A stretch of 64,000 nucleotides of DNA. Origin: Metabacillus schmidteae. GTDB lineage: Bacteria; Bacillota; Bacilli; Bacillales; Bacillaceae. Under the pieces are notes generated by a model, which had not been told where the DNA came from, did no database searches, and saw nothing but the letters and a program-made list of their open reading frames with translations. The DNA lies in NCBI RefSeq assembly GCF_903166545.1, contig NZ_CAESCH010000001.1, positions 1,554,001 through 1,618,000 of the forward strand, read 5' to 3'. Positions 27,699 to 35,790 of the stretch are shown in pieces. Each line of letters starts with the position of its first letter. The first letter of the stretch is position 1. The position numbers were made by a program, and so were the translations under genes.

Positions 27699-28646
27699 TC
27701 ATTCGAAAAATGAGCCCTTTTTTCTGCCTTCTAGAAGGTCACCCGTCCAGCCTTTCATTTTTAAATAACCATAAAGGGCCAGAGTGGAAATTACGATTAG
27801 TAAGACTGAAAATAAATAGCCGTATTTCCATTCGAGCTCAGGCATGTGCTTGAAATTCATTCCCCATAGAGCACCAAGGGCCATTACTGGAGTGAAGATT
27901 GTCGTTATAACTGTTAAAGTTTTCATAATTTCATTTCCGCGATGGGAGGAAATGACCTCTTCTAAATTAATCATAGAATCAATTTCAGTTTCATATTCGG
28001 TAATTAGAGCCATTGCTCTGTCAATCTTTTTACATGTACGTTTGAAAATGTTTCCTGTATTAATATCATCAAGATAGATTTCCTCTATGGCCATTTTTAA
28101 CTCCTTCATTGGAATAATTAGGTTTTTCCAAATTAAGAGTTCATGTCGCTGTATGTATATTTTATCAAGAATGCTTGTTTTATTTTTTTTACTTACATTC
28201 CAAATCAGTTTATTTAGTTTTTCTTCAAATTGATCAATACCGTATAACATTTCATTCATTAGTTCTCCAAGAATAATTAAAAAGCCATCAACTGCATTTT
28301 CTGTTTTATCAATTTGTTGGAATAATAGTTCCTGGCTCATATGCTGAAGAGAAGAAAGCTCAAGATCTACGGTAATTAATTGATCATTTGTTATATAAAA
28401 ATGGCAAATTTTATGTTCTAATTCATCATCGAAGTTTTGATCGTAAACAAGTGATCCTTTTACAATTTTTTTCTCATTTTCTAATAGTACAGTTCTTAGG
28501 CAATTTGTTTTATTTTCCTGAACATTATCCAGCCATTCCTTATTAAAGGGACAATATTCTTTATGGATAACATGTTTTATCTTTTCAATCTCATTCTTGT
28601 TATATTGATGCCATTTCCAGTTATTGGGGCCGATACTCGTTATCAT
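27699..28646 (-). CDS. CorA-family divalent cation channel
   Basis: This 315-residue protein has a long cytoplasmic helical domain and two C-terminal membrane helices. The signature GMN, in WGMNFKHMPE near residue 267, ends the first helix. CorA channels carry Mg2+ and related cations. AAGGTGAT precedes the ATG. A sigma-B-type promoter lies about 35 bases upstream, suggesting stress induction. Confidence 0.9.
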   Translation of the reverse strand: MITSIGPNNWKWHQYNKNEIEKIKHVIHKEYCPFNKEWLDNVQENKTNCLRTVLLENEKKIVKGSLVYDQNFDDELEHKICHFYITNDQLITVDLELSSLQHMSQELLFQQIDKTENAVDGFLIILGELMNEMLYGIDQFEEKLNKLIWNVSKKNKTSILDKIYIQRHELLIWKNLIIPMKELKMAIEEIYLDDINTGNIFKRTCKKIDRAMALITEYETEIDSMINLEEVISSHRGNEIMKTLTVITTIFTPVMALGALWGMNFKHMPELEWKYGYLFSVLLIVISTLALYGYLKMKGWTGDLLEGRKKGSFFE

Positions 28647-28680
28647 TTTATCACCTTATATACAAGTTTTTATCTATTAA

Positions 28681-28706
28681 ATTCCCGATTGGTGAATAAA
28701 TGAAAC
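28681..28706 (-). promoter_or_regulatory. Sigma-B-type promoter of the corA-like gene
   Basis: On the minus strand GTTTCA (28701-28706) and GGGAAT (28681-28686) are 14 bp apart, a close match to the general stress consensus GTTTAA-N12-15-GGGTAT. Confidence 0.7.
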
Positions 28707-28788
28707 CTGATAATAGAATAGTGGTACTTGTATTACAAAGTTACAGAAGGTCGGATTGAAAAAGTACTAACTTTTATTTGAAAATAAT

Positions 28789-28814
28789 GTTTACATTCTT
28801 AACAAAGCGGTTAT
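28789..28814 (+). promoter_or_regulatory. Sigma-B-type promoter of the first gsiB-like gene
   Basis: GTTTAC and GGTTAT are spaced by 14 bp. The same elements and spacing precede the second gsiB-like gene at 35028. The transcript leader contains GTCC-GAGA-GGAC (28825-28836), a small hairpin also kept in the second copy. Confidence 0.75.
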
Positions 28815-28871
28815 AGTTCATTAAGTCCGAGAGGACAAACTATATTTTACTTTTTCGAGGAGGAATTGAAA

Positions 28872-29201
28872 ATGGCTAAAAACGATGATAAAAAAATGAC
28901 AGTAGAAGAAGCAGGTCGCAAAGGTGGAGAAGCCACTTCAAAGAATCACGATAAAGAATTTTATCAGGAAATCGGACGCAAAGGCGGAGAAGCCACTTCA
29001 GAGAATCATGATAAGGAATTTTATGAGGAAATTGGACGCAAAGGTGGAGAAACCACTTCAGAAAACCATGATAAAGAGTTTTATCAGGAAATCGGACGCA
29101 AAGGCGGAGAAGCTACTTCAGAAAACCATGATAAAGAGTTTTACCAGGAAATTGGTGAAAAGGGTGGAGAATCCCGCAGTAAACAACGAGATAACGATTA
29201 A
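28872..29201 (+). CDS. gsiB: General stress protein GsiB-like, KGG-repeat hydrophilin
   Basis: This 109-residue, highly hydrophilic protein is built of 20-residue repeats (GRKGGEATSENHDKEFYQEI), four complete units plus ends, like B. subtilis GsiB. Such LEA-like proteins are thought to protect cells during drying and heat. GsiB is a classic sigma-B target, which agrees with the promoter upstream. The start chosen is ATG 28872, eight bases after GAGGAGG. The intragenic DNA repeats make length change by slippage likely. Confidence 0.92.
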   Translation: MAKNDDKKMTVEEAGRKGGEATSKNHDKEFYQEIGRKGGEATSENHDKEFYEEIGRKGGETTSENHDKEFYQEIGRKGGEATSENHDKEFYQEIGEKGGESRSKQRDND

Positions 29202-29242
29202 TTTTCATTATTGAAATGTAACGATAAAAATTAAGTAACGTG

Positions 29243-29278
29243 TAGAAGCTTGTACTGAATTGTACAAGCTTCTATTTT
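29243..29278 (+). terminator. Terminator of the first gsiB-like gene
   Basis: TAGAAGCTTGTAC pairs perfectly with GTACAAGCTTCTA around a 6-base loop and is followed by TTTTGA. Confidence 0.8.
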
Positions 29279-29312
29279 GAGGATTTATGGGTGTCTATTT
29301 AGCACGTCGATT

Positions 29313-29771
29313 TTAAACAGCATAATACCGATTCATTTCATTGTAATAATACTCTAACGAATGACGTTTTATATAATTAAAAAAAGAAGATGGAATATTA
29401 GGTACTAAATTTTTTGCATTTTTCCACGCTTGAAACTCAATTAGAAAGTCAATTTGTCTTCTTTTTAACGGCTCCTTTGTTTTCTCTTGCAATTCAATCA
29501 AAGTTAAAAGAGATTCATCTGTGGCATGCCCGAGTTCATGAGCAAGAATAACAGCTGTGTAATCAAGGAATACATTTTTCCCTGGGAACAATAACTCACA
29601 TTGTTTTTTTATTTCAGCTATATATAATGTAATGGAATGCTCGTTTAGACTGTATTTCCCGCCTATATTCCGATTTAACGGACAATTTTCTTCGATTTTA
29701 ACTTCAACCAAACTATTAGATACATACAACAGTTCATTAGCTATCTGAATAATTTTATTATGTTCTGTCAC
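29313..29771 (-). CDS. Small gluzincin-like zinc metallopeptidase (HExxH)
   Basis: This 152-residue cytoplasmic protein has AVILAHELGHATD near residue 74, the HExxH motif of zinc peptidases. A following acidic helix may give a third ligand. Its size resembles ImmA/IrrE-like or minigluzincin domains. No phage repressor lies nearby, so an ImmA role is not supported. It starts with GTG after AGAGGGAA. Confidence 0.7.
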   Translation of the reverse strand: MTEHNKIIQIANELLYVSNSLVEVKIEENCPLNRNIGGKYSLNEHSITLYIAEIKKQCELLFPGKNVFLDYTAVILAHELGHATDESLLTLIELQEKTKEPLKRRQIDFLIEFQAWKNAKNLVPNIPSSFFNYIKRHSLEYYYNEMNRYYAV

Positions 29772-30000
29772 TTTATTCCCTCTTTTAGTTCTTTTGTTAA
29801 GTATATGTTGACCATGTATATGTTATGAATTTCCAACTCACAAGAATTTGAAAGAGTTGCTTTTATTTATTAAAAAACTTATAGATTCCATTATAAATAC
29901 CTTGGAAGGAAAAAAACAGACAAATTATTTAAAAAGAGGGTAATTATTTATGAGGTTGGTAAGAAATTAGCTAAATCACATTTAAAGAGAATTAACCACT
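29772..30000. other. Gene-free DNA before repeat array A
   Basis: AT-rich DNA between the peptidase gene and the first full repeat of array A. I see no gene; it probably holds the peptidase promoter and the unknown left boundary of the array. Confidence 0.5.
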
Positions 30001-30800
30001 TGTGTATCGTTTATAAGGTGAAAGGGTGAAGAAAACATACGGAAACTGGAAATGCGTATGCTTTTTCGAAGCCAGTAAGAAAAACCCATTCGTAACAACC
30101 ATAATAAGGAAGAAATAATGTCGAACGGGATGGTAATTGTAAATAAAACCCATTTGTGTATCGTTTATAAGGTGAAAGGGTGAAGAAAACATACGGAAAC
30201 TAAAAATGCGTATGCTTTTTCGAATCAAGCAAGAAAAACCCATTCGTAACAACCATAATAAGGTAGAAATGATGTCGAACGGGATGGGAATTGTAAATAA
30301 AACCCATTTGTGTATCGTTATAAGGTGGAAGAGTGAAGAAAACATACGGAAACTAAAAATGCGTATGCTTTTTCAAAGCCAGTAAGAAAAAACCATACGT
30401 AACAACCATAATAAGGTAGAAATGATGTCGAATGGGATGGGGATTGTAAATAAAACCCATTTTTGTATCATTTATAAGGTGGAAGAGTGAAGAAAACATA
30501 CAGAAACTAAAAAAGCGTATGCTTTTTCGAAGCCAGTAAGAAAAACCCATACGTAACAACCATAATAAGGTAGAAATGATGTCAAATGGGATGGAAATTG
30601 TAAATAAAACCCATTTGTGTATCATTTATAAGGTGAAAGAGTGAAGAAAACATACGGAAACTAAAAATGCGTATGCTTTTTCGAATCAAGCAAGAAAAAC
30701 CCATACGTAACAACCATAATAAGGAAGTAATGATCTCGAATGCGATATAAATTGTAAATAAAACCCATTTGTGTATCATATGTAAGAAAAAAGTGAAAAA
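30001..30800. repeat. Tandem array A: five ~154-bp units plus a partial sixth
   Basis: Units begin at 30001, 30155, 30309, 30462 and 30616, and a truncated one at 30770. The period is 154, with one 153. Identity between units is high. Each holds an inverted repeat, CATACG and CGTATG about 14 bases apart, followed by CTTTTTC, so each could form a terminator-like hairpin. Minus-strand reading frames across it are repeat artefacts because 154 is not a multiple of three. It is related to array B at 37202. Confidence 0.9.
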
Positions 30801-30928
30801 AGCTTGTCAGGCTTTGGCTAAAAGCTAAAAAGACTTCCTTTCAAGAAGTTAAAGCTCTTCTTTATGTATTGAGGCAGATTGAAGACAATGCCGGCTAGGT
30901 CAAGAAACAGAAATCTTTAGCACGCATT

Positions 30929-30957
30929 TAAAAAACCTCTCCGAATGGGAGAGGTTA
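30929..30957 (-). terminator. Terminator of the FNT-family gene
   Basis: AACCTCTCC pairs with GGAGAGGTT around GAATG. On the minus strand it is followed by TTTTTAAAT, 20 bases past the channel gene. Confidence 0.85.
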
Positions 30958-30975
30958 AAGCCTGTTAATCTATCC

Positions 30976-31851
30976 TCATCCTTCTATGCTTTTTGATTCC
31001 TCTTCAAGCACTTCTTCATCAATATCCTCTTTAAAAGCGAACGATAAAAGTAGTGAAACTAAAATTCCTCCTCCTATTAAATTACCTATCGAGGCAGGAA
31101 TAATATTATAAAAGATGAGTTGAAACCAATTATATTCAAAGCCTTCCAACACCGTAATACTAAAATACCCCATATTTGCTACAGCATGCTGAAAATTACC
31201 TGCTTCAAAAATAATAACAGGTAGGAAGATACCTAAAATTTTCCCTGCAACATCTCTGGCAGCTGTGGATAGAACAGCTGCAATTCCAATTAACCAATTG
31301 GCAAGAATACCTGAAAAAAGAACTTGAAACCATCCCCATGTCCCTCGCTCAGTAAACTGCATTTTTTTCTCCATGAAAACGAGAAGACCTTCATAAAATT
31401 CTTTATCCAATGAACCAGAAAGATTAAGTAAAAACCCAACAAAAAGAGCTCCCAGAAAATTCCCGATATAACAAACGATCCAAAACTGTAAAACCTTTTT
31501 GCTTAACGAATACTTACTATATAAAATGTAACTCGGTAATAAAACATTAACTTCTGTAAAAAGAATAGATCCTGATAACAATATCATGGCATATCCAATG
31601 GCAAAACCAATCCCCGATAAAAGATGAAAATAACCATCTATTTCGATGTTTATAGATAATAAAACAGAAGCTAAGGCACCAAATGAAATAAACGCTCCCG
31701 CCATGAGGGAAAGAATAAATTGTGCACGTCTTTTAAATTGCAGCGTTTCTTTTCCTTTTAGTATAAAGGATTCGATAATTTGTTCGGGAAAGTAAAATTG
31801 CCTGCTAGGGTATTGACTATCACTGTGTTTTTCTTGATTATTATTTTTCAT
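30976..31851 (-). CDS. Formate/nitrite transporter (FNT) family channel
   Basis: This 291-residue protein has six membrane segments in the FNT arrangement. It includes the re-entrant NVLLPS-like and NLIGGG segments and the central histidine in GNFQHAVANMGYF, typical of formate/nitrite channels. A hydrophilic N-terminus and an acidic C-tail flank the core. The start is ATG 31851, after GGTGG. A sigma-B-type promoter lies about 30 bases upstream. Confidence 0.9.
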   Translation of the reverse strand: MKNNNQEKHSDSQYPSRQFYFPEQIIESFILKGKETLQFKRRAQFILSLMAGAFISFGALASVLLSINIEIDGYFHLLSGIGFAIGYAMILLSGSILFTEVNVLLPSYILYSKYSLSKKVLQFWIVCYIGNFLGALFVGFLLNLSGSLDKEFYEGLLVFMEKKMQFTERGTWGWFQVLFSGILANWLIGIAAVLSTAARDVAGKILGIFLPVIIFEAGNFQHAVANMGYFSITVLEGFEYNWFQLIFYNIIPASIGNLIGGGILVSLLLSFAFKEDIDEEVLEEESKSIEG

Positions 31852-31879
31852 AGCTACCACCAATGTTTTTTCTAAACAG

Positions 31880-31904
31880 TTTCCCTAAATAAATAACTCT
31901 AAAC
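31880..31904 (-). promoter_or_regulatory. Sigma-B-type promoter of the FNT gene
   Basis: On the minus strand GTTTAG (31899-31904) and GGGAAA (31880-31885) are 13 bp apart. Confidence 0.7.
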
Positions 31905-32019
31905 ATTCTTAGAAAAAGAAATTGCTCATAAATTAAGTAGGTATTAATCTTGATCCCATTTTCTAGTAGTCAATTTATGAGCAACAACAAGTTCTTTGTT
32001 TTTAGCTTTTATTAAACAA

Positions 32020-32508
32020 TTAGTTGATAGGATCTTTTTCTAATGGCTTATTAAAAAGGATGTTTAATACTGCTTTGCCATCACTTGGACAGCCACTTAC
32101 AAATTGTGTTGGAAAGAGAGAGAAAAAAACATAATAAACAGAAAAGTAAACAAATTGATAGAGTAGTATACTTGGTTCAAGGATCCCTTGAAGAATTAAA
32201 CCATTAACGATAATAATTGTTGTAAGGTTAAATATAGAACCACCAAGAAAAATGAGGGTTTTTTTGATCTTCCCATTATTTCTATGATGCAATTCTTTAT
32301 ATTCACACCATCCATCCATAAAATAGACCTTACGCATACAAAAAGGGCCCATTTTGCAAAGCATTTTTCCTGTACCTATATGAATTTCTACTTCACAGCC
32401 TAAAAGCTTTGCGAAAAATAAATGCCCGCTTTGATGGATGATGGTAACAAGAGGAAGTACTAGAAAGAGTGAAATAAAGAATTTCCCCATATCTTCAAAT
32501 CCGAACAT
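32020..32508 (-). CDS. M50-like membrane protein with altered zinc-protease motif
   Basis: This 162-residue membrane protein resembles short site-2-protease (M50) proteins. The expected HExGH motif reads HQSGHLFFAKLLG near residue 25, so the catalytic Glu is Gln; the codon is CAA. Near the C-terminus CPSDGKAVL may keep the third zinc ligand Asp. Four membrane segments are likely. It could be an inactive relative that binds substrate or partner. A strong sigma-B-type promoter precedes it. The assignment to M50 is by motif only. Confidence 0.6.
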   Translation of the reverse strand: MFGFEDMGKFFISLFLVLPLVTIIHQSGHLFFAKLLGCEVEIHIGTGKMLCKMGPFCMRKVYFMDGWCEYKELHHRNNGKIKKTLIFLGGSIFNLTTIIIVNGLILQGILEPSILLYQFVYFSVYYVFFSLFPTQFVSGCPSDGKAVLNILFNKPLEKDPIN

Positions 32509-32549
32509 GGATAGTCCCCCAATTTTGTTTAGTATTCTTAATCTGATTC

Positions 32550-32574
32550 ATACCCGTCCTATTTTTTGTAAAAC
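32550..32574 (-). promoter_or_regulatory. Sigma-B-type promoter of the M50-like gene
   Basis: On the minus strand GTTTTA (32569-32574) and a perfect GGGTAT (32550-32555) are 13 bp apart. Confidence 0.75.
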
Positions 32575-32692
32575 ATTTATTCCACTTTAAATTTAAATTC
32601 TAATTTTAAGGATGTAAGTGGCCATCTAAAAGGAAATGTTTTAATAAATCTTCTGTTTTTTAAAAGAACTGTTATGAAGATAAGAGTTTTAC

Positions 32693-32718
32693 GTTTGAGA
32701 GCTTTTCATGTAGGGTAA
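32693..32718 (+). promoter_or_regulatory. Sigma-B-type promoter of the small lipoprotein gene
   Basis: GTTTGA and GGGTAA are separated by 14 bp, 36 bases before the start codon. Confidence 0.75.
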
Positions 32719-32753
32719 AACCTTCCTAACACAGTTAGAAGGAGGAATTAGAA

Positions 32754-32921
32754 ATGGATAAAAGTTGGAAGAAGAAATTAATTATTGGTGGAATGGCTGC
32801 AACATTAACCTTTGGAGGACTAGCAGGGTGTGCTGATGGAGTCGATCAAGACAATGGTCCTAGTGATGGAGAACAAAAGGACGATGTAGATAACGAAAAT
32901 AAAAATCCAGAAACAGAGTAA
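32754..32921 (+). CDS. Small acidic lipoprotein
   Basis: A 55-residue protein starts with a lysine-rich signal peptide and a hydrophobic stretch. These lead to the lipobox LAGC, with the lipidated Cys at about residue 28. The short mature part is Asp/Glu/Asn-rich, ending in NPETE. GGAGG precedes the ATG, and a sigma-B-type promoter lies upstream. I do not recognise a family. It is probably a stress-induced envelope protein. Confidence 0.7.
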   Translation: MDKSWKKKLIIGGMAATLTFGGLAGCADGVDQDNGPSDGEQKDDVDNENKNPETE

Positions 32922-32969
32922 AAAAGGAAGTCCATTAATTGAACTAAATAGTTTTTAGGAGCGATTAAA

Positions 32970-33284
32970 ATGGCGAATAGATACTATGTATCAGTTGAAG
33001 CCGGGGATATCCAGAATTCCCAATATGATGATCACTTTCATTATTATGAAATAGTGGCTTCGAAGGAGCAAGTGGAAGAAATTGAGATGATCTTAAAAGA
33101 GATCGAAATAACAGAATATGACCCAAAACCAATTCTCACATCGTTAAATGAAGAAAATGGTATAGAAGCAAGAGAAGAACAATATCGTTTACTCACAAAA
33201 CTATATGAAAAAATTTATCAACTAGGTACGGATGAAACGAAACAGGAAATACGATCATTAAAAATATTAAGCCAGCTCCATTAA
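32970..33284 (+). CDS. Conserved-looking hydrophilic protein of unknown function
   Basis: This 104-residue acidic protein is not recognised. It begins with a strand-rich segment (YYVSVEAGDIQ) and ends in long charged helices. TTAGGAGCG precedes the ATG. It lies 48 bases after the lipoprotein gene and may share its transcript. Its stop codon lies inside the left arm of the terminator hairpin. Confidence 0.65.
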   Translation: MANRYYVSVEAGDIQNSQYDDHFHYYEIVASKEQVEEIEMILKEIEITEYDPKPILTSLNEENGIEAREEQYRLLTKLYEKIYQLGTDETKQEIRSLKILSQLH

Positions 33285-33302
33285 AAGTGGAGCTGGTTTT
33301 TT
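33272..33302 (+). terminator. Terminator overlapping the end of the 104-residue gene
   Basis: CCAGCTCCA pairs with TGGAGCTGG and is followed by TTTTTT. Confidence 0.85.
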
Positions 33303-33323
33303 AATGTATTTTCCATGAAATAT

Positions 33324-33364
33324 AATGAAAGAGGGGGATGTTAAAAACATCCCCCTCTTTCATT
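33324..33364 (-). terminator. Terminator of the glutamate dehydrogenase gene
   Basis: A 19-bp stem (AATGAAAGAGGGGGATGTT and complement) with a 3-base loop lies 25 bases past the end of the dehydrogenase gene. Confidence 0.75.
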
Positions 33365-33388
33365 ATTGTTAGAGAACATTTGTCTCAC

Positions 33389-34807
33389 TTAACAATCAAT
33401 CGGCATTTTCCAGTCCTTAATCCATCCTCGAGCCTTCATGGCTTCGGCAAGTCTTCCTACTCCTACTAAATAGGCTGATTCTCGCATACTCACTTTTTTC
33501 TCTTCTTTCATTCTATAAACACTTTCAAATGCGTTGGTTAATTTCTCTTGAAGCTTATCATTAATTTCATCTTCTTTCCAAAAATAATTCATTGAATTTT
33601 GAACCCATTCAAAATAGGATACGGTTACACCACCAGCGTTACATAATATATCCGGAATCACAAATATGCCCTTTTTCTCCATTATGTTATTTCCTTCCGG
33701 TGTTGTTGGGCCATTAGCAGCTTCCGCTACAATTTTCGCCTTGATATTTGGAGCAGTTTTGCTAGTGATTTGGTTCTCTAATGCTGCTGGAACGAGGATG
33801 TCACATTCTATTGAAAACAGTTCCTCATTTGTGATATTTATACTGTCTTTAAAACCTTTTACCGTTCCGTTTTCATTAACATAATCAATAAGATTCATGA
33901 TGTCCAACCCATTTGGTTGATAGGCTCCGCCTTGTGCATCAGTAATAGCAACGACCTTGACACCATGCTGATGTAATAGTTTTGCAGTGATCGAACCAAC
34001 ATTCCCAAATCCTTGAATAACTGCGGTTAAATTGTCGAGTTTGAGATTTAAACGTTTGGCAGCCTCAAGAATGGAAATAACAACTCCACGTCCGGTTGCC
34101 TCAATACGTCCTGCTGACCCTCCAATGACGATCGGTTTACCTGTTATAAATCCGGGAACACTATGTCCTGATAATTGATCAAATTCGTCCAGCATCCAGC
34201 CCATTATTTGTTGATTAGTATTCACATCAGGCGCGGGGACATCTTTTTCAGGTCCAATAATAGGTTCCAATTCCCTAATAAATCCACGACTTAATTCCTC
34301 GAGTTCTCTATTTGAAAGTTCATGTGGATCAACAATAATTCCACCTTTTCCTCCTCCAAAAGGTAAACCGATAAGGGCAGATTTTAAAGACATCCACATT
34401 GACAAGGCTATTACTTCATCCTCGGTAACATTTTGATGGAATCGAACTCCACCTTTCGTTGGTCCCAGTATATCGATATGTTGGGAACGAATACCGGTAT
34501 AGCTTACATATTCACCATTATCCTTCCGAATTGGAATCGAAACTTTCATGACTCTTGTCGGATTTTTTAAAATTTCATAAACACCTTTTGGCAGGTTAAG
34601 TGACTCTGTTGCACGTTCAATTAACCGTTTTGCGATTTCATATGGATTGGTAATATCCATCCCGTTTTGTTGTTCCTTAGAAGGCATTTCCGATCTTATA
34701 GCAGCAATAGGGTCATTGCTCGCCCCTTCCTGTGTTTCCTCATTTGTCGTCTTTGGTTTTTCTTCCATTACTAAATCCTTTGCAGAGTCCGGTTTTCTTC
34801 CCATCAT
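33389..34807 (-). CDS. NAD-type glutamate dehydrogenase with N-terminal extension
   Basis: This 472-residue enzyme interconverts glutamate and 2-oxoglutarate. The glutamate-binding GGVRFHQNV, the catalytic lysine region PFGGGKGGI near 135, PAPDVNT near 195 and the cofactor motif GFGNVGS near 265 are clear. Bacillus GudB and RocG are about 425 residues; the extra ~45 at the N-terminus are polar (KPKTTNEETQEG). Two adjacent ATGs follow AAGGAAG. A sigma-B-type promoter precedes it, which is unusual for this enzyme. Confidence 0.9.
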   Translation of the reverse strand: MMGRKPDSAKDLVMEEKPKTTNEETQEGASNDPIAAIRSEMPSKEQQNGMDITNPYEIAKRLIERATESLNLPKGVYEILKNPTRVMKVSIPIRKDNGEYVSYTGIRSQHIDILGPTKGGVRFHQNVTEDEVIALSMWMSLKSALIGLPFGGGKGGIIVDPHELSNRELEELSRGFIRELEPIIGPEKDVPAPDVNTNQQIMGWMLDEFDQLSGHSVPGFITGKPIVIGGSAGRIEATGRGVVISILEAAKRLNLKLDNLTAVIQGFGNVGSITAKLLHQHGVKVVAITDAQGGAYQPNGLDIMNLIDYVNENGTVKGFKDSINITNEELFSIECDILVPAALENQITSKTAPNIKAKIVAEAANGPTTPEGNNIMEKKGIFVIPDILCNAGGVTVSYFEWVQNSMNYFWKEDEINDKLQEKLTNAFESVYRMKEEKKVSMRESAYLVGVGRLAEAMKARGWIKDWKMPIDC

Positions 34808-34883
34808 TAAAAACTTCCTTTCGTTTATTTGTTTTATTCAATTTTTACAAATCCAATAGATCTATTATTTTCTTAATGGTTAC

Positions 34884-34910
34884 TTACCCTTTAAATTTTC
34901 CTATTAAAAC
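34884..34910 (-). promoter_or_regulatory. Sigma-B-type promoter of the glutamate dehydrogenase gene
   Basis: On the minus strand GTTTTA (34905-34910) and GGGTAA (34884-34889) are 15 bp apart, the long end of the accepted spacing. Confidence 0.55.
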
Positions 34911-35027
34911 TTGTAAGGGGAAAATATTAATAATGATTTAAAGTGATTTAAATGATCGGAGCAACATATACCAGTAGATACTTTTATCCTTTTACAAGTA
35001 GAAAATTAGCTTTTTCTAAAAATACAT

Positions 35028-35053
35028 GTTTATTTCTTAAACAATAAGGTTAT
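35028..35053 (+). promoter_or_regulatory. Sigma-B-type promoter of the second gsiB-like gene
   Basis: GTTTAT and GGTTAT are 14 bp apart. The leader has GTCC-AAGA-GGAC at 35065-35076, in the same relative place as in the first gsiB copy. Confidence 0.75.
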
Positions 35054-35114
35054 AGATTCTATACGTCCAAGAGGACAACTCTTTAACTATTATTTTTCTA
35101 GAGGAGGAATTAAA

Positions 35115-35324
35115 ATGGCTAAAAAAAATGATGAGAAAATGACAGTAGAAGAAGCAGGCCGAAAAGGCGGAGAGGCTACCGCTAGAAATCATGATAAAGA
35201 GTTTTATCAAGAGATTGGTAGAAAAGGCGGAGAAGCTACTTCACAAAATCACGATAAAGAGTTTTACCAAGAAATTGGTGAAAAAGGTGGAGAGGCCCGT
35301 AGTAAACAAAGAGATAATGAGTAA
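35115..35324 (+). CDS. Short GsiB-like KGG-repeat protein
   Basis: This 69-residue hydrophilin is a shorter paralogue of the protein at 28872. It has two 20-residue repeats (RKGGEATARNHDKEFYQEIG and the next) between nearly identical ends. Both proteins end with SKQRDN plus an acidic residue. AGAGGAGG precedes the ATG. The promoter, leader hairpin and terminator are also shared, so a segmental duplication followed by repeat-number change is likely. Confidence 0.9.
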   Translation: MAKKNDEKMTVEEAGRKGGEATARNHDKEFYQEIGRKGGEATSQNHDKEFYQEIGEKGGEARSKQRDNE

Positions 35325-35353
35325 GCTTTTTTAAGTGGATGATTCATAACCAT

Positions 35354-35393
35354 AAAAGAAGCTTGTACATAAAACTAGTACAAGCTCTTTTAT
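35354..35393 (+). terminator. Terminator of the second gsiB-like gene
   Basis: AAAAGAAGCTTGTAC pairs with GTACAAGCTCTTTT with one bulge; the core matches the terminator of the first copy. Confidence 0.7.
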
Positions 35394-35451
35394 GGACCTT
35401 TGAAATGATAATAGAGTAATAAAGTTTCTTTTAATAATCCTAAACTTATAA

Positions 35452-35476
35452 GTTTATCATTTTGAACAATGGGTAT
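35452..35476 (+). promoter_or_regulatory. Sigma-B-type promoter of the YmgE-like gene
   Basis: GTTTAT and a perfect GGGTAT are separated by 13 bp, 46 bases before the ATG. Confidence 0.8.
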
Positions 35477-35521
35477 CTACTAGTAAACACATTTAAAAAA
35501 CTTTAAAAGGAGAGATGAATT

Positions 35522-35776
35522 ATGGGATTTCTTTGGGCATTAATTATAGGTGGAGTTATTGGGTGGTTAGCAGGATTAATCGCAGGACGTGATATTCCAG
35601 GAGGGATTATTGGTAATATCATTGCAGGATTTATTGGAGCATGGCTCGGCTCTTTCTTATTAGGGCAGTGGGGACCGGAAGCAGGTGGCTTCTATATTAT
35701 TCCGGCTTTAATAGGAGCTATTGTTCTAGTATTTGTCGTTAGTTTAGTAATGAAAGGTTTCCGAAAACATGCGTAA
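35522..35776 (+). CDS. GlsB/YeaQ/YmgE-family small membrane protein
   Basis: This 84-residue protein is glycine-rich with three membrane segments. GGVIGWLAGLIAGRDIPGGIIGNIIAG, in pieces from residue 9, is the hallmark of the YmgE family, called transglycosylase-associated. Members are stress-induced in many bacteria, though the function is unclear. GGAGAG precedes the ATG, with a near-perfect sigma-B promoter upstream. Confidence 0.9.
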   Translation: MGFLWALIIGGVIGWLAGLIAGRDIPGGIIGNIIAGFIGAWLGSFLLGQWGPEAGGFYIIPALIGAIVLVFVVSLVMKGFRKHA

Positions 35777-35790
35777 AATTTAAAAATATG

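Noticed and set aside
28924..29214. A 96-codon frame overlapping the first gsiB-like gene
   Set aside because: It is a shifted reading of the same DNA repeats; the GsiB frame has the promoter, binding site and family match.
29313..29771. ImmA/IrrE peptidase as part of a mobile element
   Set aside because: No phage repressor, integrase or attachment site is nearby; the HExxH motif alone does not support this.
29992..30779. Minus-strand reading frames of 65-117 codons across array A
   Set aside because: They arise because the repeated unit lacks stops in one frame. The period of 154 shifts frame each unit, and there is no ribosome binding site.
30001..30800. Array A as a CRISPR array
   Set aside because: Units of 154 bp are nearly identical throughout, with no short repeat and unique spacer alternation, and no cas gene is near.
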